DNA of 64,000 bases from Flavobacterium psychroterrae (GCF_018380615.1 NZ_JAGYVZ010000003.1:309200-373199); one strand, 5' to 3'. Shown: positions 52,944 to 62,378, numbered from the stretch's first letter. Translations and numbers: made by a program. The notes: a model not told the origin generated them from the letters alone.

Positions 52944-53792
52944 ATGGACGTTTTAAACAAAAAACATTTTCTTACTGTAAAAGACCATTCTGTATCTAAA
53001 GAAATTTTCGACTTGTATCATGACGAAACTTTAGACATGTTGATTACATCTCCGCAACCTGATTTGCAAAATCTGGGAAGATATTATGAAAGCGAAGATT
53101 ATATTTCGCACACTGATAACAAACGATCGTTGTTTGAAAAAGCATATCACTTTGTGAAAAATATCGCTTTAAAAAATAAACTGAATTTAATAAATGGCGA
53201 GCAATCTAAAAAAGGAAGAATTTTAGACATTGGTGCCGGAACCGGAGATTTTTTATTGACGGCAAAAAATAACGGTTGGGAAACTGTTGGAGTAGAACCA
53301 AGTGAAAGAGCAAAAAATATTGCGATCCAAAAAGGAATTTCATTTGTAAATGAAATTGGCGATCTTGGAAATAATTCTTTTGACGTAATTACAATGTGGC
53401 ACGTTTTAGAACACGTTCCAAATTTAGAATTACAAATTCAGGAATTGAAGCGTTTATTAAAACCAACTGGAACATTAATTGTTGCGGTTCCAAATTTTAA
53501 ATCGTACGATGCAAAACATTACGATAAATTTTGGGCGGCTTATGATGTGCCAATTCACTTTTGGCATTTCTCAAAAAAAGCCATTCAGTCACTTTTTGAA
53601 AAAGTAGATATGAAATTGGAAAAAGTACTTCCGATGAAATTTGATTCTTTTTATGTGAGTTTATTATCTGAAAAATATAAAACCGGAAAAATGAATTACA
53701 TCAGCGCTTTTTTCATTGGTTTAAAATCAAATTTAAAAGCAAGCAGTTCAAAAGAGTATTCGTCGCACATTTACGTGATAAAAAACAAGTAA
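52944..53792 (+). CDS. Class I SAM-dependent methyltransferase
   Basis: A 282-residue methyltransferase from ATG at 52944 (MDVLNKKHFLTVKDHSVS). The frame opens at 52884, but that start lies in a terminator hairpin; ATG at 52911 is another option. SAM motif I is ILDIGAGTGDFLL (about 93-105), the acidic end of strand 2 is VGVEPSERAKN, and motif II/III is DVITMWHVLEHVPN then LLKPTGTLIVAVPN. The WHVLEHV phrase is typical of the methyltransf_23-type group. The N-terminal part (LGRYYESEDYISHTD) resembles flavobacterial relatives. Substrate unknown. Confidence 0.85.
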   Translation: MDVLNKKHFLTVKDHSVSKEIFDLYHDETLDMLITSPQPDLQNLGRYYESEDYISHTDNKRSLFEKAYHFVKNIALKNKLNLINGEQSKKGRILDIGAGTGDFLLTAKNNGWETVGVEPSERAKNIAIQKGISFVNEIGDLGNNSFDVITMWHVLEHVPNLELQIQELKRLLKPTGTLIVAVPNFKSYDAKHYDKFWAAYDVPIHFWHFSKKAIQSLFEKVDMKLEKVLPMKFDSFYVSLLSEKYKTGKMNYISAFFIGLKSNLKASSSKEYSSHIYVIKNK

Positions 53793-53824
53793 AACGCAAT
53801 TTAAGCGCATTTAAAGCGTTTTCT
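53791..53824 (+). terminator. Terminator after methyltransferase gene
   Basis: AAAACGC-TTTAA pairs with TTTAAA-GCGTTTT, followed by TTCTTT. It starts right at the end of the coding sequence. Confidence 0.6.
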
Positions 53825-53975
53825 TTACATAAGTGAAGACTTATTATATCTATTTTGAGATAGTGTTTCTAATAAAAGCTATTAAAGCCAGTTTTGATAG
53901 CGTTGAATTATTGACATTTTTCTTTCTATAAATAAAAACAATATCATAAAATTCTAGCATTTTTTAAACTTTATG

Positions 53976-54004
53976 TTGATGCTATTTATTTTTTTATATT
54001 TTTG
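53976..54004 (+). promoter_or_regulatory. Promoter of the OmpH-like gene
   Basis: TTG (53976-53978), 18 bases, TATTTTTG (53997-54004), a full match to the Flavobacterium consensus, 35 bases before the ATG. Confidence 0.65.
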
Positions 54005-54038
54005 TCTTCTATACATTAAAAAATTAGAAATTTAAAAA

Positions 54039-54617
54039 ATGAAAAAAGCATTAGTAATTATCGCACTTTCAATTTTGGTTGTTTCATGTGGTAAAACAGC
54101 AGAAGTTAAGGAAGTAAAAACAGCTTACGTAGATACTTCAGTTTTAATGAAAGAGTATACTGAAGCAAAAGATCTTGAAGCAAAATACAAAGGACAGGCA
54201 GAAGAAAAGGGAAGACAATTACAAGCTGAAATTGCGCGCTTTAAACAAGATGCTGCTAGTTTTCAAAGTCAGGCACAGGCAAACGGACAAGCATGGGCAC
54301 AACAAAGAGGAGCTGAGTTACAAAAAAGAGAACAACAGTTGGGTTATGCTCAACAAGCTTTGTCTCAACAATTGCAACAAGAAAGTGGTGTTGAAATGGA
54401 TTCTCTAGTAAGCGGAGTTAAAAAATTCATCAAGGATTACGGTAAGAAAAACGGTTACTCTTATATTTACGGTACTGGGGATGCTGCTTCAATTTTATAC
54501 GCAGAAGAGAAATTTGATATCACAAAAGATATTATTAAAGCTTTGAACGATAAATATAAAGCTGAGCCTAAAACAGACAAACCAGCTGTAAAAGAAGGAG
54601 AAGCTGTTAAAAAATAA
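54039..54617 (+). CDS. OmpH/Skp family lipoprotein
   Basis: A 192-residue protein of the Skp/OmpH periplasmic chaperone family. A lipoprotein signal peptide ends in VVSC (lipidated Cys17). VKTAYVDTSVLMKEYTEAKD is the Skp-like first strand and helix, then a long Gln/Ala/Glu coiled coil (about 45-125), and a C-terminal YSYIYGTGDAASILYAEEKF that returns to the beta body. Lipidated Skp-like proteins are common in Bacteroidota. It has its own promoter and terminator. Confidence 0.87.
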   Translation: MKKALVIIALSILVVSCGKTAEVKEVKTAYVDTSVLMKEYTEAKDLEAKYKGQAEEKGRQLQAEIARFKQDAASFQSQAQANGQAWAQQRGAELQKREQQLGYAQQALSQQLQQESGVEMDSLVSGVKKFIKDYGKKNGYSYIYGTGDAASILYAEEKFDITKDIIKALNDKYKAEPKTDKPAVKEGEAVKK

Positions 54618-54641
54618 TACCAAACAAACTAATTAAATTTA

Positions 54642-54673
54642 AAAACCTAAATCTGTAAGATTTAGGTTTTTTC
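54642..54673 (+). terminator. Terminator after the OmpH-like gene
   Basis: Perfect 13-base arms AAAACCTAAATCT and AGATTTAGGTTTT around GTA, then T-run. Confidence 0.92.
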
Positions 54674-54715
54674 TTTTATAAAATGCGATACTTTTAGTTT
54701 TTCAATACAAGCCCA

Positions 54716-56995
54716 ATGCAAAACGTTACAGAAGCAGCTGCTTACACCTTACAATTCATCAATCAAACGCAAAAATCGATATTCCTGACCGGTAAAGCAG
54801 GAACCGGAAAAACTACGCTTTTGCGCGAAATTATTGCTACAACGCATAAAAGCACGGTAGTTGTGGCGCCAACCGGAATCGCAGCGCTAAATGCAGGCGG
54901 AGTTACAATACATTCAATGTTTCAATTGCCATTTTCGGCCTTTATTCCTTCGTATGAAGAAGCTTCTCAGTTTACTGAAACCGTCAAGTTTGAGAATAAG
55001 GAAACCTTACGCCGACATTTTAAAATGAACAATGTCAAGCGTAATGTGATCAAAAATATGGAACTTTTGATTATTGATGAAGTGAGTATGTTACGCGCTG
55101 ATTTACTGGATGCTATCGATTTTATGATGCAGACGGTTCGTAGAAATTCCAAACCTTTTGGAGGAGTACAGGTACTTTTTATTGGGGATTTATTGCAGCT
55201 TCCGCCAGTAATCAGGGACGAAGAATGGAGAACTTTACGTAATTATTACAAAGGAAAATTCTTTTTTCATTCGCACGTAATGCAGCAATATCCGCCCTTA
55301 TACATTGAATTATCTAAGATTTATCGCCAAACCGATGATTCATTTATTTCGGTTTTAAACAATCTTCGAAACAATCAGATTACACCGGAAGATATCCAGA
55401 TATTAAACCAATATGTGAAACCGGATTTTGATTTAAAAAACAATCCGGGATATATCACATTAACCACGCATAATGCTAAAGCTGATTCGATTAACGAGCA
55501 GGCAATTGGTGATTTAGCAGGAAATGAATTCTCGTATCAGCCGTTTATTGTGGGTGATTTTCCTGAAAAAATATTTCCTGTAGAAGAAAATCTAAAACTA
55601 AAAATTGGCGCTCAGGTTATGTTTGTCAAAAACGACGCATCATTTGAAAAGCGTTATTTTAACGGAAAAATGGGCGTTGTAAAATCCCTTTCGCCAGAAG
55701 AAATCTTTATAAATTTCCCTGAAGAGAATAAAACCATTGAAGTTGAAAAATACGAGTGGAAAAATATCCGCTACAAAGTAAATGAGCTTACAAAAGAGAT
55801 TGAAGAAGAAGTTTTGGGCACATTTGCGCATTATCCGCTAAAATTAGCATGGGCAATTACCGTGCATAAAAGTCAGGGATTAACTTTTGAAAAAGCTGCG
55901 CTCGATGTATCGCAAGTTTTTTTGCCAGGACAGGCATATGTTGCATTATCACGTTTAACTTCCTTAAACGGGCTTATTTTGCTATCTCCGTTGCAAATGA
56001 ATGGTATTTCTAACGATCAGGATGTAATGGATTATGCTTTGAACAAAGCGACTGAAGAAGTTTTAAAACATTCCTTGCATTTTGAAACAAAGAATTTTAT
56101 TCATAACTATTTGATTAACAGTTTTAATTGGACTGATTTAGCTCAGGAATGGCGCAATCATCGTTTTAGTTACAATGAAAATGCTGCTAATTCTGAAAAA
56201 GCCAAACATTCGGTTTGGGCGCATAAACGTTTAGAAACAATATATGCGTTAATAGATCCTTCGCAGAAATTCGTGAATCAGCTTAATAAAATTTTTAATA
56301 AGGAAACCGTCGATTTATTCTTTGTTCAGGAAAGGGTAGTGGCGGCTTATGATTATTTTTTCAAGCCAATGGACAAATTGGTGACTGACCTTTTGATTAA
56401 AATGGCCGAAATTCAGAAGTTTAAAAAAGTAAAGGAGTTTTATGAAGAGCTGGCTTTTCTGGATGATTTGCAAACCAAAGCTGTTTTGCGCTTAATGAAG
56501 GCAAAATTGCTAATAGAAATTGTCGTGGCAGGAGAAACCATCTGTAAAGAGAAATTAACCTCTACAGCGATTAAAAACTACAAATTAGACAAGGTTGCCA
56601 AGATTCGCGAGGATTTTAATATGACGAATACTGATATTTTTAAATCAGAGGAACCCGTGGTGCGTTATACGGCGAGAAAACTGGACAAAAACGAACCTAA
56701 AACGGCTAAGAAAACAACAGTAGAAGAAACGCATGATTTATGGCTCGAAAAAAATTCGATTCAGGATATTGCAAGAATCAGAAAACTTACGGTGCCAACT
56801 ATTGAAATGCACTTTGTTAAACTAATTCAGGCTAAAAAAGTAGCCATTTCAGATATCTTGCCTTATGATAAAATTCTGGCACTTCGTGACGCTTTTGAGT
56901 TTTATCAGGAAGAATCTTTGAACGGTTTAAAAGAAAAACATGGCGATACTTTTACCTGGGATGAACTTAAAATGTTCAAAGCCAGTATAAATTAA
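54716..56995 (+). CDS. Pif1-like helicase with C-terminal helix-turn-helix domain
   Basis: A 759-residue superfamily 1B helicase. Walker A is GKAGTGKTT (residues 26-34), Walker B LLIIDEVSMLRADLLDAID (about 117-135), motif III GDLLQLPPV, and the RecD/Pif1 motif AITVHKSQGLTFEKAALDV then YVALSRLTSLNGLIL (about 378-412). The C-terminal part has an HTH_40-type unit HDLWLEKNSIQDIARIRKLT with VPTIEMHFVKLI (about 670-705). Pif1-type enzymes unwind DNA 5'-3' and resolve G-quadruplexes or R-loops; the exact bacterial role is unassigned. Confidence 0.88.
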   Translation: MQNVTEAAAYTLQFINQTQKSIFLTGKAGTGKTTLLREIIATTHKSTVVVAPTGIAALNAGGVTIHSMFQLPFSAFIPSYEEASQFTETVKFENKETLRRHFKMNNVKRNVIKNMELLIIDEVSMLRADLLDAIDFMMQTVRRNSKPFGGVQVLFIGDLLQLPPVIRDEEWRTLRNYYKGKFFFHSHVMQQYPPLYIELSKIYRQTDDSFISVLNNLRNNQITPEDIQILNQYVKPDFDLKNNPGYITLTTHNAKADSINEQAIGDLAGNEFSYQPFIVGDFPEKIFPVEENLKLKIGAQVMFVKNDASFEKRYFNGKMGVVKSLSPEEIFINFPEENKTIEVEKYEWKNIRYKVNELTKEIEEEVLGTFAHYPLKLAWAITVHKSQGLTFEKAALDVSQVFLPGQAYVALSRLTSLNGLILLSPLQMNGISNDQDVMDYALNKATEEVLKHSLHFETKNFIHNYLINSFNWTDLAQEWRNHRFSYNENAANSEKAKHSVWAHKRLETIYALIDPSQKFVNQLNKIFNKETVDLFFVQERVVAAYDYFFKPMDKLVTDLLIKMAEIQKFKKVKEFYEELAFLDDLQTKAVLRLMKAKLLIEIVVAGETICKEKLTSTAIKNYKLDKVAKIREDFNMTNTDIFKSEEPVVRYTARKLDKNEPKTAKKTTVEETHDLWLEKNSIQDIARIRKLTVPTIEMHFVKLIQAKKVAISDILPYDKILALRDAFEFYQEESLNGLKEKHGDTFTWDELKMFKASIN

Positions 56996-57065
56996 TTTTA
57001 GATTTTGTAATTTAGAATATTCAATTTGAAATTATTTATTTAAAACATTATGTAAAATACAAGTC

Positions 57066-57827
57066 ATGAGAAAATTAATTTATATCACATTCATACTTTT
57101 TTTCCTTCATTACAACGCTTTTAGTCAGGACTTAAAGCCGGAATATCAAAAGTTTATTAAAAGCTTTATTGACAATGTAAAAAACGGAAAAAAGGAGGCA
57201 GTTGCCAGCATTATTAAATATCCTTTTGCAAGAGATTATCCAATTCCGACAATTAAAAACAAGGCTGAATTTATTAAAAGATACGATCAGATTTTTGATG
57301 CAACTCTTAAGAATAAAATCATAAAATCGAATCCCGCAAAAGATTGGTCAGAAGTGGGTTGGCGCGGCATTATGCTGAATCAGGGAGATATTTGGATTGA
57401 TACTGACGGGAAGTTGATGTCTATAAATTATCAATCTCAGTTTGAAAAGAATTTAAAAGACAAATTAATTGCAGGCGAAAAAGGGAAATTAAATTCTGCT
57501 ATAGCTAAATTTAAAGAGCCTGTGAGTATTTTAGAAACCTCAAAATTCAGAATTAGAATTGATGATTTAGGAAATAATAATTACAGATATGCTTCGTGGT
57601 CTTTAAAACAATCCATGAGTGAAAAGCCTGATCTTATTATAACTAACGGGAAATTTATACAAGATGGAACCGGCGGAAATCATAGTTTTGAATTCAAAAA
57701 AGGAAATTATATCTATACTTGTGATATCATAGTTCTTGGCGAAAAAGATTCGCCAGCTGCTAGATTAATTATTACTCAAAATGGAAAAGAAATTCTCAAT
57801 CAGGATGCTAAAATTGTTCCACGTTAA
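57066..57827 (+). CDS. Secreted hypothetical protein
   Basis: A 253-residue protein with a signal peptide (MRKLIYITFILFFLHYNAFSQ). The first half (YQKFIKSFIDNVKNGKKEAV, then FARDYPIPTIKNKAEFIKRY) is helical and the second half is strand-rich (FRIRIDDLGNNNYRYASWSL, NHSFEFKKGNYIYTCDIIVL). The family is not recognised; the first half resembles NTF2-like secreted domains, with low certainty. Its last codons IVPR-stop lie in a weak parS-like sequence (57815-57830). Confidence 0.65.
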   Translation: MRKLIYITFILFFLHYNAFSQDLKPEYQKFIKSFIDNVKNGKKEAVASIIKYPFARDYPIPTIKNKAEFIKRYDQIFDATLKNKIIKSNPAKDWSEVGWRGIMLNQGDIWIDTDGKLMSINYQSQFEKNLKDKLIAGEKGKLNSAIAKFKEPVSILETSKFRIRIDDLGNNNYRYASWSLKQSMSEKPDLIITNGKFIQDGTGGNHSFEFKKGNYIYTCDIIVLGEKDSPAARLIITQNGKEILNQDAKIVPR

Positions 57828-57831
57828 ATAA

Positions 57832-57864
57832 AAAATCCTATTCGATAAGAATAGGATTTTTTGT
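57832..57864. terminator. Bidirectional terminator
   Basis: AAAATCCTATTC and GAATAGGATTTT around GATAA, with A-run and T-run, between convergent genes. Confidence 0.9.
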
Positions 57865-57868
57865 TTTA

Positions 57869-58312
57869 TTACTCAGATTTAACTTTATCCAGTTTCTTCT
57901 GTTGTTCTATTTTTTTGAGTTTAAGTTTTTGAATTTCAAGATCTTTCTCTTTTAATTTGATTTGTTGTTTTTGCAAGTCTTCAGGAGAAATCGAACTTGA
58001 ATTTATTTTTGATCCAAGTTTTTGATTAGCAGTTTCTAACTTGTCAATTTTTTTGTTTGTAGTGTCAAGATCATTCTGTGAGTTTTTAAGATCACGTTGA
58101 TGTTTTTCTACTTTCTTTTGTTCTTTTTTTAATTGAGATTGATCGTCTTCCAGTTTTCTACGATAATCATCGGTTGATTTTTGAGCTTCTTTGTCGGCTT
58201 TTTTCTGTAATATTTGTTGAGAAGTATCGCTCGTGGCTGATTGTTGAGCGAAAAACGAATTTGAATTCAGAATAAATAATAAGGCAAAAAATAATTTTAG
58301 TGTGTTCTTCAT
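57869..58312 (-). CDS. Secreted coiled-coil hypothetical protein
   Basis: From ATG at 58312 (MKNTLKLFFALLFILNSNSFFAQ) this is a 147-residue protein with a clear signal peptide; the frame opens ten codons earlier but that would precede the signal. The mature part is almost wholly charged heptads (KADKEAQKSTDDYRRKLEDD, QKKVEKHQRDLKN, QQIKLKEKDLEIQKLKLKK variants), a long periplasmic coiled coil. No family or function recognised. Confidence 0.7.
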   Translation of the reverse strand: MKNTLKLFFALLFILNSNSFFAQQSATSDTSQQILQKKADKEAQKSTDDYRRKLEDDQSQLKKEQKKVEKHQRDLKNSQNDLDTTNKKIDKLETANQKLGSKINSSSISPEDLQKQQIKLKEKDLEIQKLKLKKIEQQKKLDKVKSE

Positions 58313-58406
58313 CGCATTTTGTTCTTTAAATTGAGATAACAAAAATAGATGTGAAGAAGAATATAAAAGGTCAGATAAAGTCTTTTTATGGATAAAATAA
58401 GGTATA

Positions 58407-58436
58407 AAAAAACCTATTCAAGTGAATAGGTTTTTA
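58407..58436 (-). terminator. Terminator of the HU/SPOR gene
   Basis: AAACCTATTCA pairs with TGAATAGGTTT; the A-run on the left is the T-run of the minus-strand transcript. Confidence 0.85.
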
Positions 58437-58452
58437 TTGATGCTTAGTAATA

Positions 58453-59415
58453 TTATAATTTTTCTATCAGAATCCAGGCATCTGGATTTTCACCTTTTTG
58501 TATTTCTTTTTGAGCAAGTTCTGCCTCGCGCATTGTCGTGTAACTACCATATAAAACAGGAAATAAACCATGTTTGTTTTCACCAAGCATTCTTGCTTTA
58601 TAACCGTCTTTAATTAATTGATTATACGCTTTTCGTGCATTTTGTTCACTTCTAAATGCCCCAGCCATAATATGATAAGGCATCGCTTTTTCTTCAACAG
58701 CTTTTACTTTTGCCGAATCAATTGAAAGTGTTACAGCAGGTAATGGATTTTGAATCAAAAATGTGGCTTCTTGTATCTTGTTTTGTACTTTTTTCTGTAC
58801 TTCACTTTCTACAATAAGCGTTTTTGTTTCAATTTGATTTTTGTACAAAGGATATCCAATACTTCCTGTAATTCCTAATCCAAGAACAAAAATTGCTGCA
58901 TATTTTAAGAATGAATTTGATGATTTTGCATCTTCTTCAAATAAAGCAATTGGTTCTCTGTCCTCGATTTTCTGAATTTTTTTCTCAAAAAGTTCTTTTT
59001 TCACAAGTGGAGAAACAAACGGACTTAATCCGTAAGAACTCGTTAGGAAATTGGTTTGATCGTTAGGTGTAAAGATTATATTTTGTTCAGAGTTATAACG
59101 TATTTCTCCGATATTTTTTAGACTTATAACGCCATTTTCTTCTAAGGTTTTCTTCCAGCTTAAAACTTCAAAAGCAATAGTACTTACAGCAAAACCGTAA
59201 GATGTTTTTTCTGCATTTGCAATATGATTTGCCAATAACCCGTCATTGTTTTTCAAGTGGCTATTAAAAGAGATCATTTTTTTGGGTGGAAAAAACGAAT
59301 TAGTGCTTTCATTCAGCTGAGCCGATTGAATTTCGGTTAAAAATGCTCCAAATCCTGGAACCGTTACACACTGATAACGATACAATAACTGTGCTATGTA
59401 AGTTTCGATTTTCAT
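58453..59415 (-). CDS. HU-CCDC81 and SPOR domain membrane protein
   Basis: A 320-residue protein from ATG at 59415 (MKIETYIAQLLYRYQCVTVP). An HU-CCDC81 domain (about 1-140: VTVPGFGAFLTEIQSAQLNE, read as VTVPGFGAFL, and GVISLKNIGEIRYN) is cytoplasmic, followed by a membrane helix (about 166-184, YAAIFVLGLGITGSIGYPLY) and a C-terminal SPOR domain (YHIMAGAFRSEQNARKAYNQ, about 245-320). SPOR binds denuded peptidoglycan at the division site. An HU-like DNA-binding fold joined to SPOR suggests a DNA-to-septum link (inference). Confidence 0.9.
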   Translation of the reverse strand: MKIETYIAQLLYRYQCVTVPGFGAFLTEIQSAQLNESTNSFFPPKKMISFNSHLKNNDGLLANHIANAEKTSYGFAVSTIAFEVLSWKKTLEENGVISLKNIGEIRYNSEQNIIFTPNDQTNFLTSSYGLSPFVSPLVKKELFEKKIQKIEDREPIALFEEDAKSSNSFLKYAAIFVLGLGITGSIGYPLYKNQIETKTLIVESEVQKKVQNKIQEATFLIQNPLPAVTLSIDSAKVKAVEEKAMPYHIMAGAFRSEQNARKAYNQLIKDGYKARMLGENKHGLFPVLYGSYTTMREAELAQKEIQKGENPDAWILIEKL

Positions 59416-59671
59416 AGTAACAAAGTTAGGCAAGGAATATAGTTATCAAAATTTTATTCACAATTTTTATTAACAATTCGAATAAATTTACAGAATGTTT
59501 ATTTTCAATTAGTTACAAATATATTTCTTTTTAGTTAATTTGAGCTAATATATTTATTAATATTTTTTTAAGAAGAATTTACTTCTAATTTATATCTTTG
59601 CCGATCTTAATTCAGCTTAAGATCTATTTTTTCACCATATTTTTCGACGCCATTTAATTCTATTTATATTC

Positions 59672-60772
59672 ATGTCAGATCAAGATTTATTTTATTTATT
59701 AGCCTTATTAAAAGTGGATGGAGTAGGAGATATAATGGCAAAAAAGCTGCTAACTCATTGCGGTAATGCTGAAGCAATTTTTAAAACAAAAATAAATCAA
59801 ATTGCTGCCATTGATGGAGTTGGCAGTGTTTTATTGAAGAATTTTAAAGATAAATCTGTTTTCGAAAAAGCGAATAAAGAACTTGAATTTATCAAAGCAA
59901 ATAATATAAAAGTTTCCTTTTTTCAGGACGAAAATTATCCGGAAAGATTGAAGCATTGTATCGATTCCCCCGTCCTGATTTTCTCTATCGGAAATATAAA
60001 TTTAAAAAGCAAAAAAATAATAAGTATTGTGGGAACACGCCAGATTACATCCTACGGAATGGAATTTTGTAAAAAACTTATAGAAGATTTAGCACCGCTT
60101 GATCCTGTAATTGTGAGTGGTTTTGCTTATGGTGTTGATATTGTAGCACACCAATTAGCGATTGATTATAACCTTCAAACCATTGGAGTTTTGGCACATG
60201 GTTTAAACCAAATTTATCCAAAAACGCATAAGAAATATGTGGCTAAAATGGAGGAAAACGGGGGATTTATTACTGAATTTTGGAGTTCTTCTAATCCGGA
60301 TAAAGAAAATTTTGTACGCCGAAACCGCATTGTTGCCGGCATGACCGAAGCGACAATTGTAATTGAATCTGCAGATAAAGGAGGTTCATTGATTACGGCA
60401 AACCTTGCCAATGATTATAACAGGGATGTTTTTGCCGTTCCCGGACGAGTTACTGATAAATACAGTCAGGGTTGTAATAATTTGATTAAAACACAAAAAG
60501 CAAACGTTTTGACAAGCGCTGCAGATTTAGTTTATATTCTCAATTGGGATATCGAAAACAAAGTAAAACCTATTCAGAAAATGTTATTTGTAGAGCTGGG
60601 TCCGGAAGAACAAAAGGTGTATGATTTTCTCTTAAAAAATGGCAAAGAATTACTGGATACCATTGCGCTTAAATGTGATTTTCCTATTTATAAAATCTCG
60701 GGATTGTTATTGAATATGGAACTTAAAGGATTAATCAGACCGCTTCCGGGGAAATTGTTTGAGGCGATTTAG
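59672..60772 (+). CDS. dprA: DNA processing protein DprA
   Basis: Binds incoming single-stranded DNA in natural transformation and loads RecA. The 366-residue protein has an N-terminal helix-hairpin-helix-like region (VDGVGDIMAKKLLTHCGNA, about 13-31), then the Rossmann-like core with VGTRQITSYGMEFCKKL (about 115-131), VSGFAYGVDIVAHQLA, AHGLNQIYPKTHKK and AGMTEATIVIESADKGGSLI, and a C-terminal winged-helix segment. Full length. A TATCTTTG element lies at 59593-59600. Confidence 0.95.
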   Translation: MSDQDLFYLLALLKVDGVGDIMAKKLLTHCGNAEAIFKTKINQIAAIDGVGSVLLKNFKDKSVFEKANKELEFIKANNIKVSFFQDENYPERLKHCIDSPVLIFSIGNINLKSKKIISIVGTRQITSYGMEFCKKLIEDLAPLDPVIVSGFAYGVDIVAHQLAIDYNLQTIGVLAHGLNQIYPKTHKKYVAKMEENGGFITEFWSSSNPDKENFVRRNRIVAGMTEATIVIESADKGGSLITANLANDYNRDVFAVPGRVTDKYSQGCNNLIKTQKANVLTSAADLVYILNWDIENKVKPIQKMLFVELGPEEQKVYDFLLKNGKELLDTIALKCDFPIYKISGLLLNMELKGLIRPLPGKLFEAI

Positions 60773-60782
60773 AATAAAAATA

Positions 60783-60842
60783 TGCCACGAATTACACTAA
60801 TTTGCAAAAATTAATTCGCGAAAATTATTGTAATTCGTGGCA
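60783..60842. repeat. CACGAATT-type inverted repeat, copy 2
   Basis: TGCCACGAATTACACTAATT (left) and the complementary GTAATTCGTGGCA (right) fill the gap between convergent dprA and trpS. It is related to 31796-31888 and may act as a bidirectional terminator. Confidence 0.75.
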
Positions 60843-60848
60843 ACTTAT

Positions 60849-61823
60849 CTATTTTCCGAAACCAAGAACTTCTCGAACTTTAGCCAAAACGCCGTCAGCA
60901 ACAACTGAAGCTTTTGCTGCGCCTTTTTTTAATAAAGCATCAACTTCTTCAAGGTTATTGATGTAGTAATTGTATTTTTCTCTTTCGGTTTTAAATTTTT
61001 CGGTAATCAATTCAAACAAAGCTTGTTTGGCGTGACCATAACCGTAGTTTCCGCCCAAATAATTCGCTCTCATTTCGGCGATTTGAGTTTCAGTTGCTAA
61101 CAAAGAATAAATTGCAAAAGCGTTACAAGTATCCGGATTTTTAGGTTCTTCAAGCGGTGTGCTATCAGTTTCAATGCTCATTACCTGCTTACGAAGTGTT
61201 TTATCGTCAAGGAAAATATTGATAATATTATTCGCAGATTTACTCATTTTTCCACCGTTTGTGCCGGGAATCAACATACTGTCTTCTTGAATTTTAGCTT
61301 CAGGAATTACAAAAGTTTCACCCATTTGGTGGTTAAAACGTGAAGCGACATCACGGGTAATTTCTAAATGCTGCAATTGATCTTTTCCAACAGGAACAAA
61401 TTCAGCATCATACAATAAAATATCTGCCGCCATTAACATCGGATAAGTAAAAAGTCCGGCGTTAACATCGTCTAAACGATCTGCTTTGTCTTTGAAAGAA
61501 TGCGCTAAAGTCAAACGTTGGAACGGAAAAAAGCAACTTAAATACCAGGTTAATTCCGTTGTTTGAACGACATCAGATTGTCTGTAAAAAGTAACTTTAT
61601 CAGGATTCAAACCACAAGCAAGCCAAGCAGCTGCAGTACTATAAGTATTTTCTCTTAATGTTTTGCCATCTTTAATTTGCGTAATCGAATGTAAATCAGC
61701 AATAAACAAAAAAGATTCATTTGCAGGATTATTTGATAACTCGATTGCGGGAATAATTGCTCCCAATAAATTGCCTAAGTGTGGCGTTCCAGTACTCTGA
61801 ACACCAGTAAGTATTTTTGCCAT
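60849..61823 (-). CDS. trpS: Tryptophan--tRNA ligase
   Basis: Charges tRNA-Trp. From ATG at 61823 (MAKILTGVQSTGTPHLGN) it has 324 residues; the nine codons upstream are not conserved. The HIGH-type motif is TPHLGN (residues 13-18), GKDQLQHLEITRDVASRFN lies near 145-163, and the KMSKS loop is GGKMSKSANN (about 188-197). Class Ic TrpRS of normal length. Single gene, convergent with dprA. Confidence 0.95.
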   Translation of the reverse strand: MAKILTGVQSTGTPHLGNLLGAIIPAIELSNNPANESFLFIADLHSITQIKDGKTLRENTYSTAAAWLACGLNPDKVTFYRQSDVVQTTELTWYLSCFFPFQRLTLAHSFKDKADRLDDVNAGLFTYPMLMAADILLYDAEFVPVGKDQLQHLEITRDVASRFNHQMGETFVIPEAKIQEDSMLIPGTNGGKMSKSANNIINIFLDDKTLRKQVMSIETDSTPLEEPKNPDTCNAFAIYSLLATETQIAEMRANYLGGNYGYGHAKQALFELITEKFKTEREKYNYYINNLEEVDALLKKGAAKASVVADGVLAKVREVLGFGK

Positions 61824-61916
61824 TCTAGTTTTTCTTATTTCTAAACGCAAAGTTCGTTTTTTTACAGCAAAGTGTGTAATTTTTTAATTGTAAATGTTTT
61901 TTCAGGCAATGCATAA

Positions 61917-61957
61917 TTTTTAACGCAAAGTTCGCAAAGTTTTTTCGCAGAGTTTTC
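61917..61957. repeat. GCAAAGTTCGC repeat, copy 1
   Basis: TTTTTAACGCAAAGTTCGCA then AAGTTTTTTCGCAGAG. An inverted relative lies at 62511-62550 on the other side of the GxxExxY gene, and a partial copy (CTAAACGCAAAGTTCG) at 61841-61856. Confidence 0.7.
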
Positions 61958-62000
61958 TAAGTTTTTTAGGAAGTTTTTTTGAAGTTCACTTAGCTTGATT

Positions 62001-62378
62001 TTATAAATTATTGACAACTCTTCTGATTCCATTTTTTAAGAGTACTTCATTGAAGTTTATAAGTAATCCTAGTTTATAATTTCCAAGTTTTAAATAAGTT
62101 AAGGTTTGAGCTAAGTGCTTTATAGAAAGTGATTCTACACTTTTTATTTCAATTATCAATTTATTTTCTACTAGAATATCAATGCGATATCCACAATCTA
62201 ATTGAACTTCTTCAAAATTTAGAGGCATTGCTTTTTCTTTTTCAACAAGTAGTCCACTTTGTTTAATTTTGTAAAACAAACATTCTTGATAAGCATTTTC
62301 TAATAACCCAGGTCCTAGAACTTTATGTATTTCTATTGCAAATCCAATTATAATCGTTGATATTTCATTTTCTGTCAT
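62001..62378 (-). CDS. GxxExxY protein
   Basis: A 125-residue protein of the GxxExxY family. The name-giving motif is GLLENAY (about residues 23-29) followed by QECLFYKIKQSGLLVEKEK. DILVENKLIIEIKSVESLS (about 57-75) matches the PD-(D/E)xK nuclease-like core, and KLGLLINFNEVLLKNGIRRV is the usual C-terminus. Function is unknown; the genes often lie in repeats or insertion-prone places. Here it is flanked by inverted copies of a 40-base repeat. Confidence 0.88.
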   Translation of the reverse strand: MTENEISTIIIGFAIEIHKVLGPGLLENAYQECLFYKIKQSGLLVEKEKAMPLNFEEVQLDCGYRIDILVENKLIIEIKSVESLSIKHLAQTLTYLKLGNYKLGLLINFNEVLLKNGIRRVVNNL

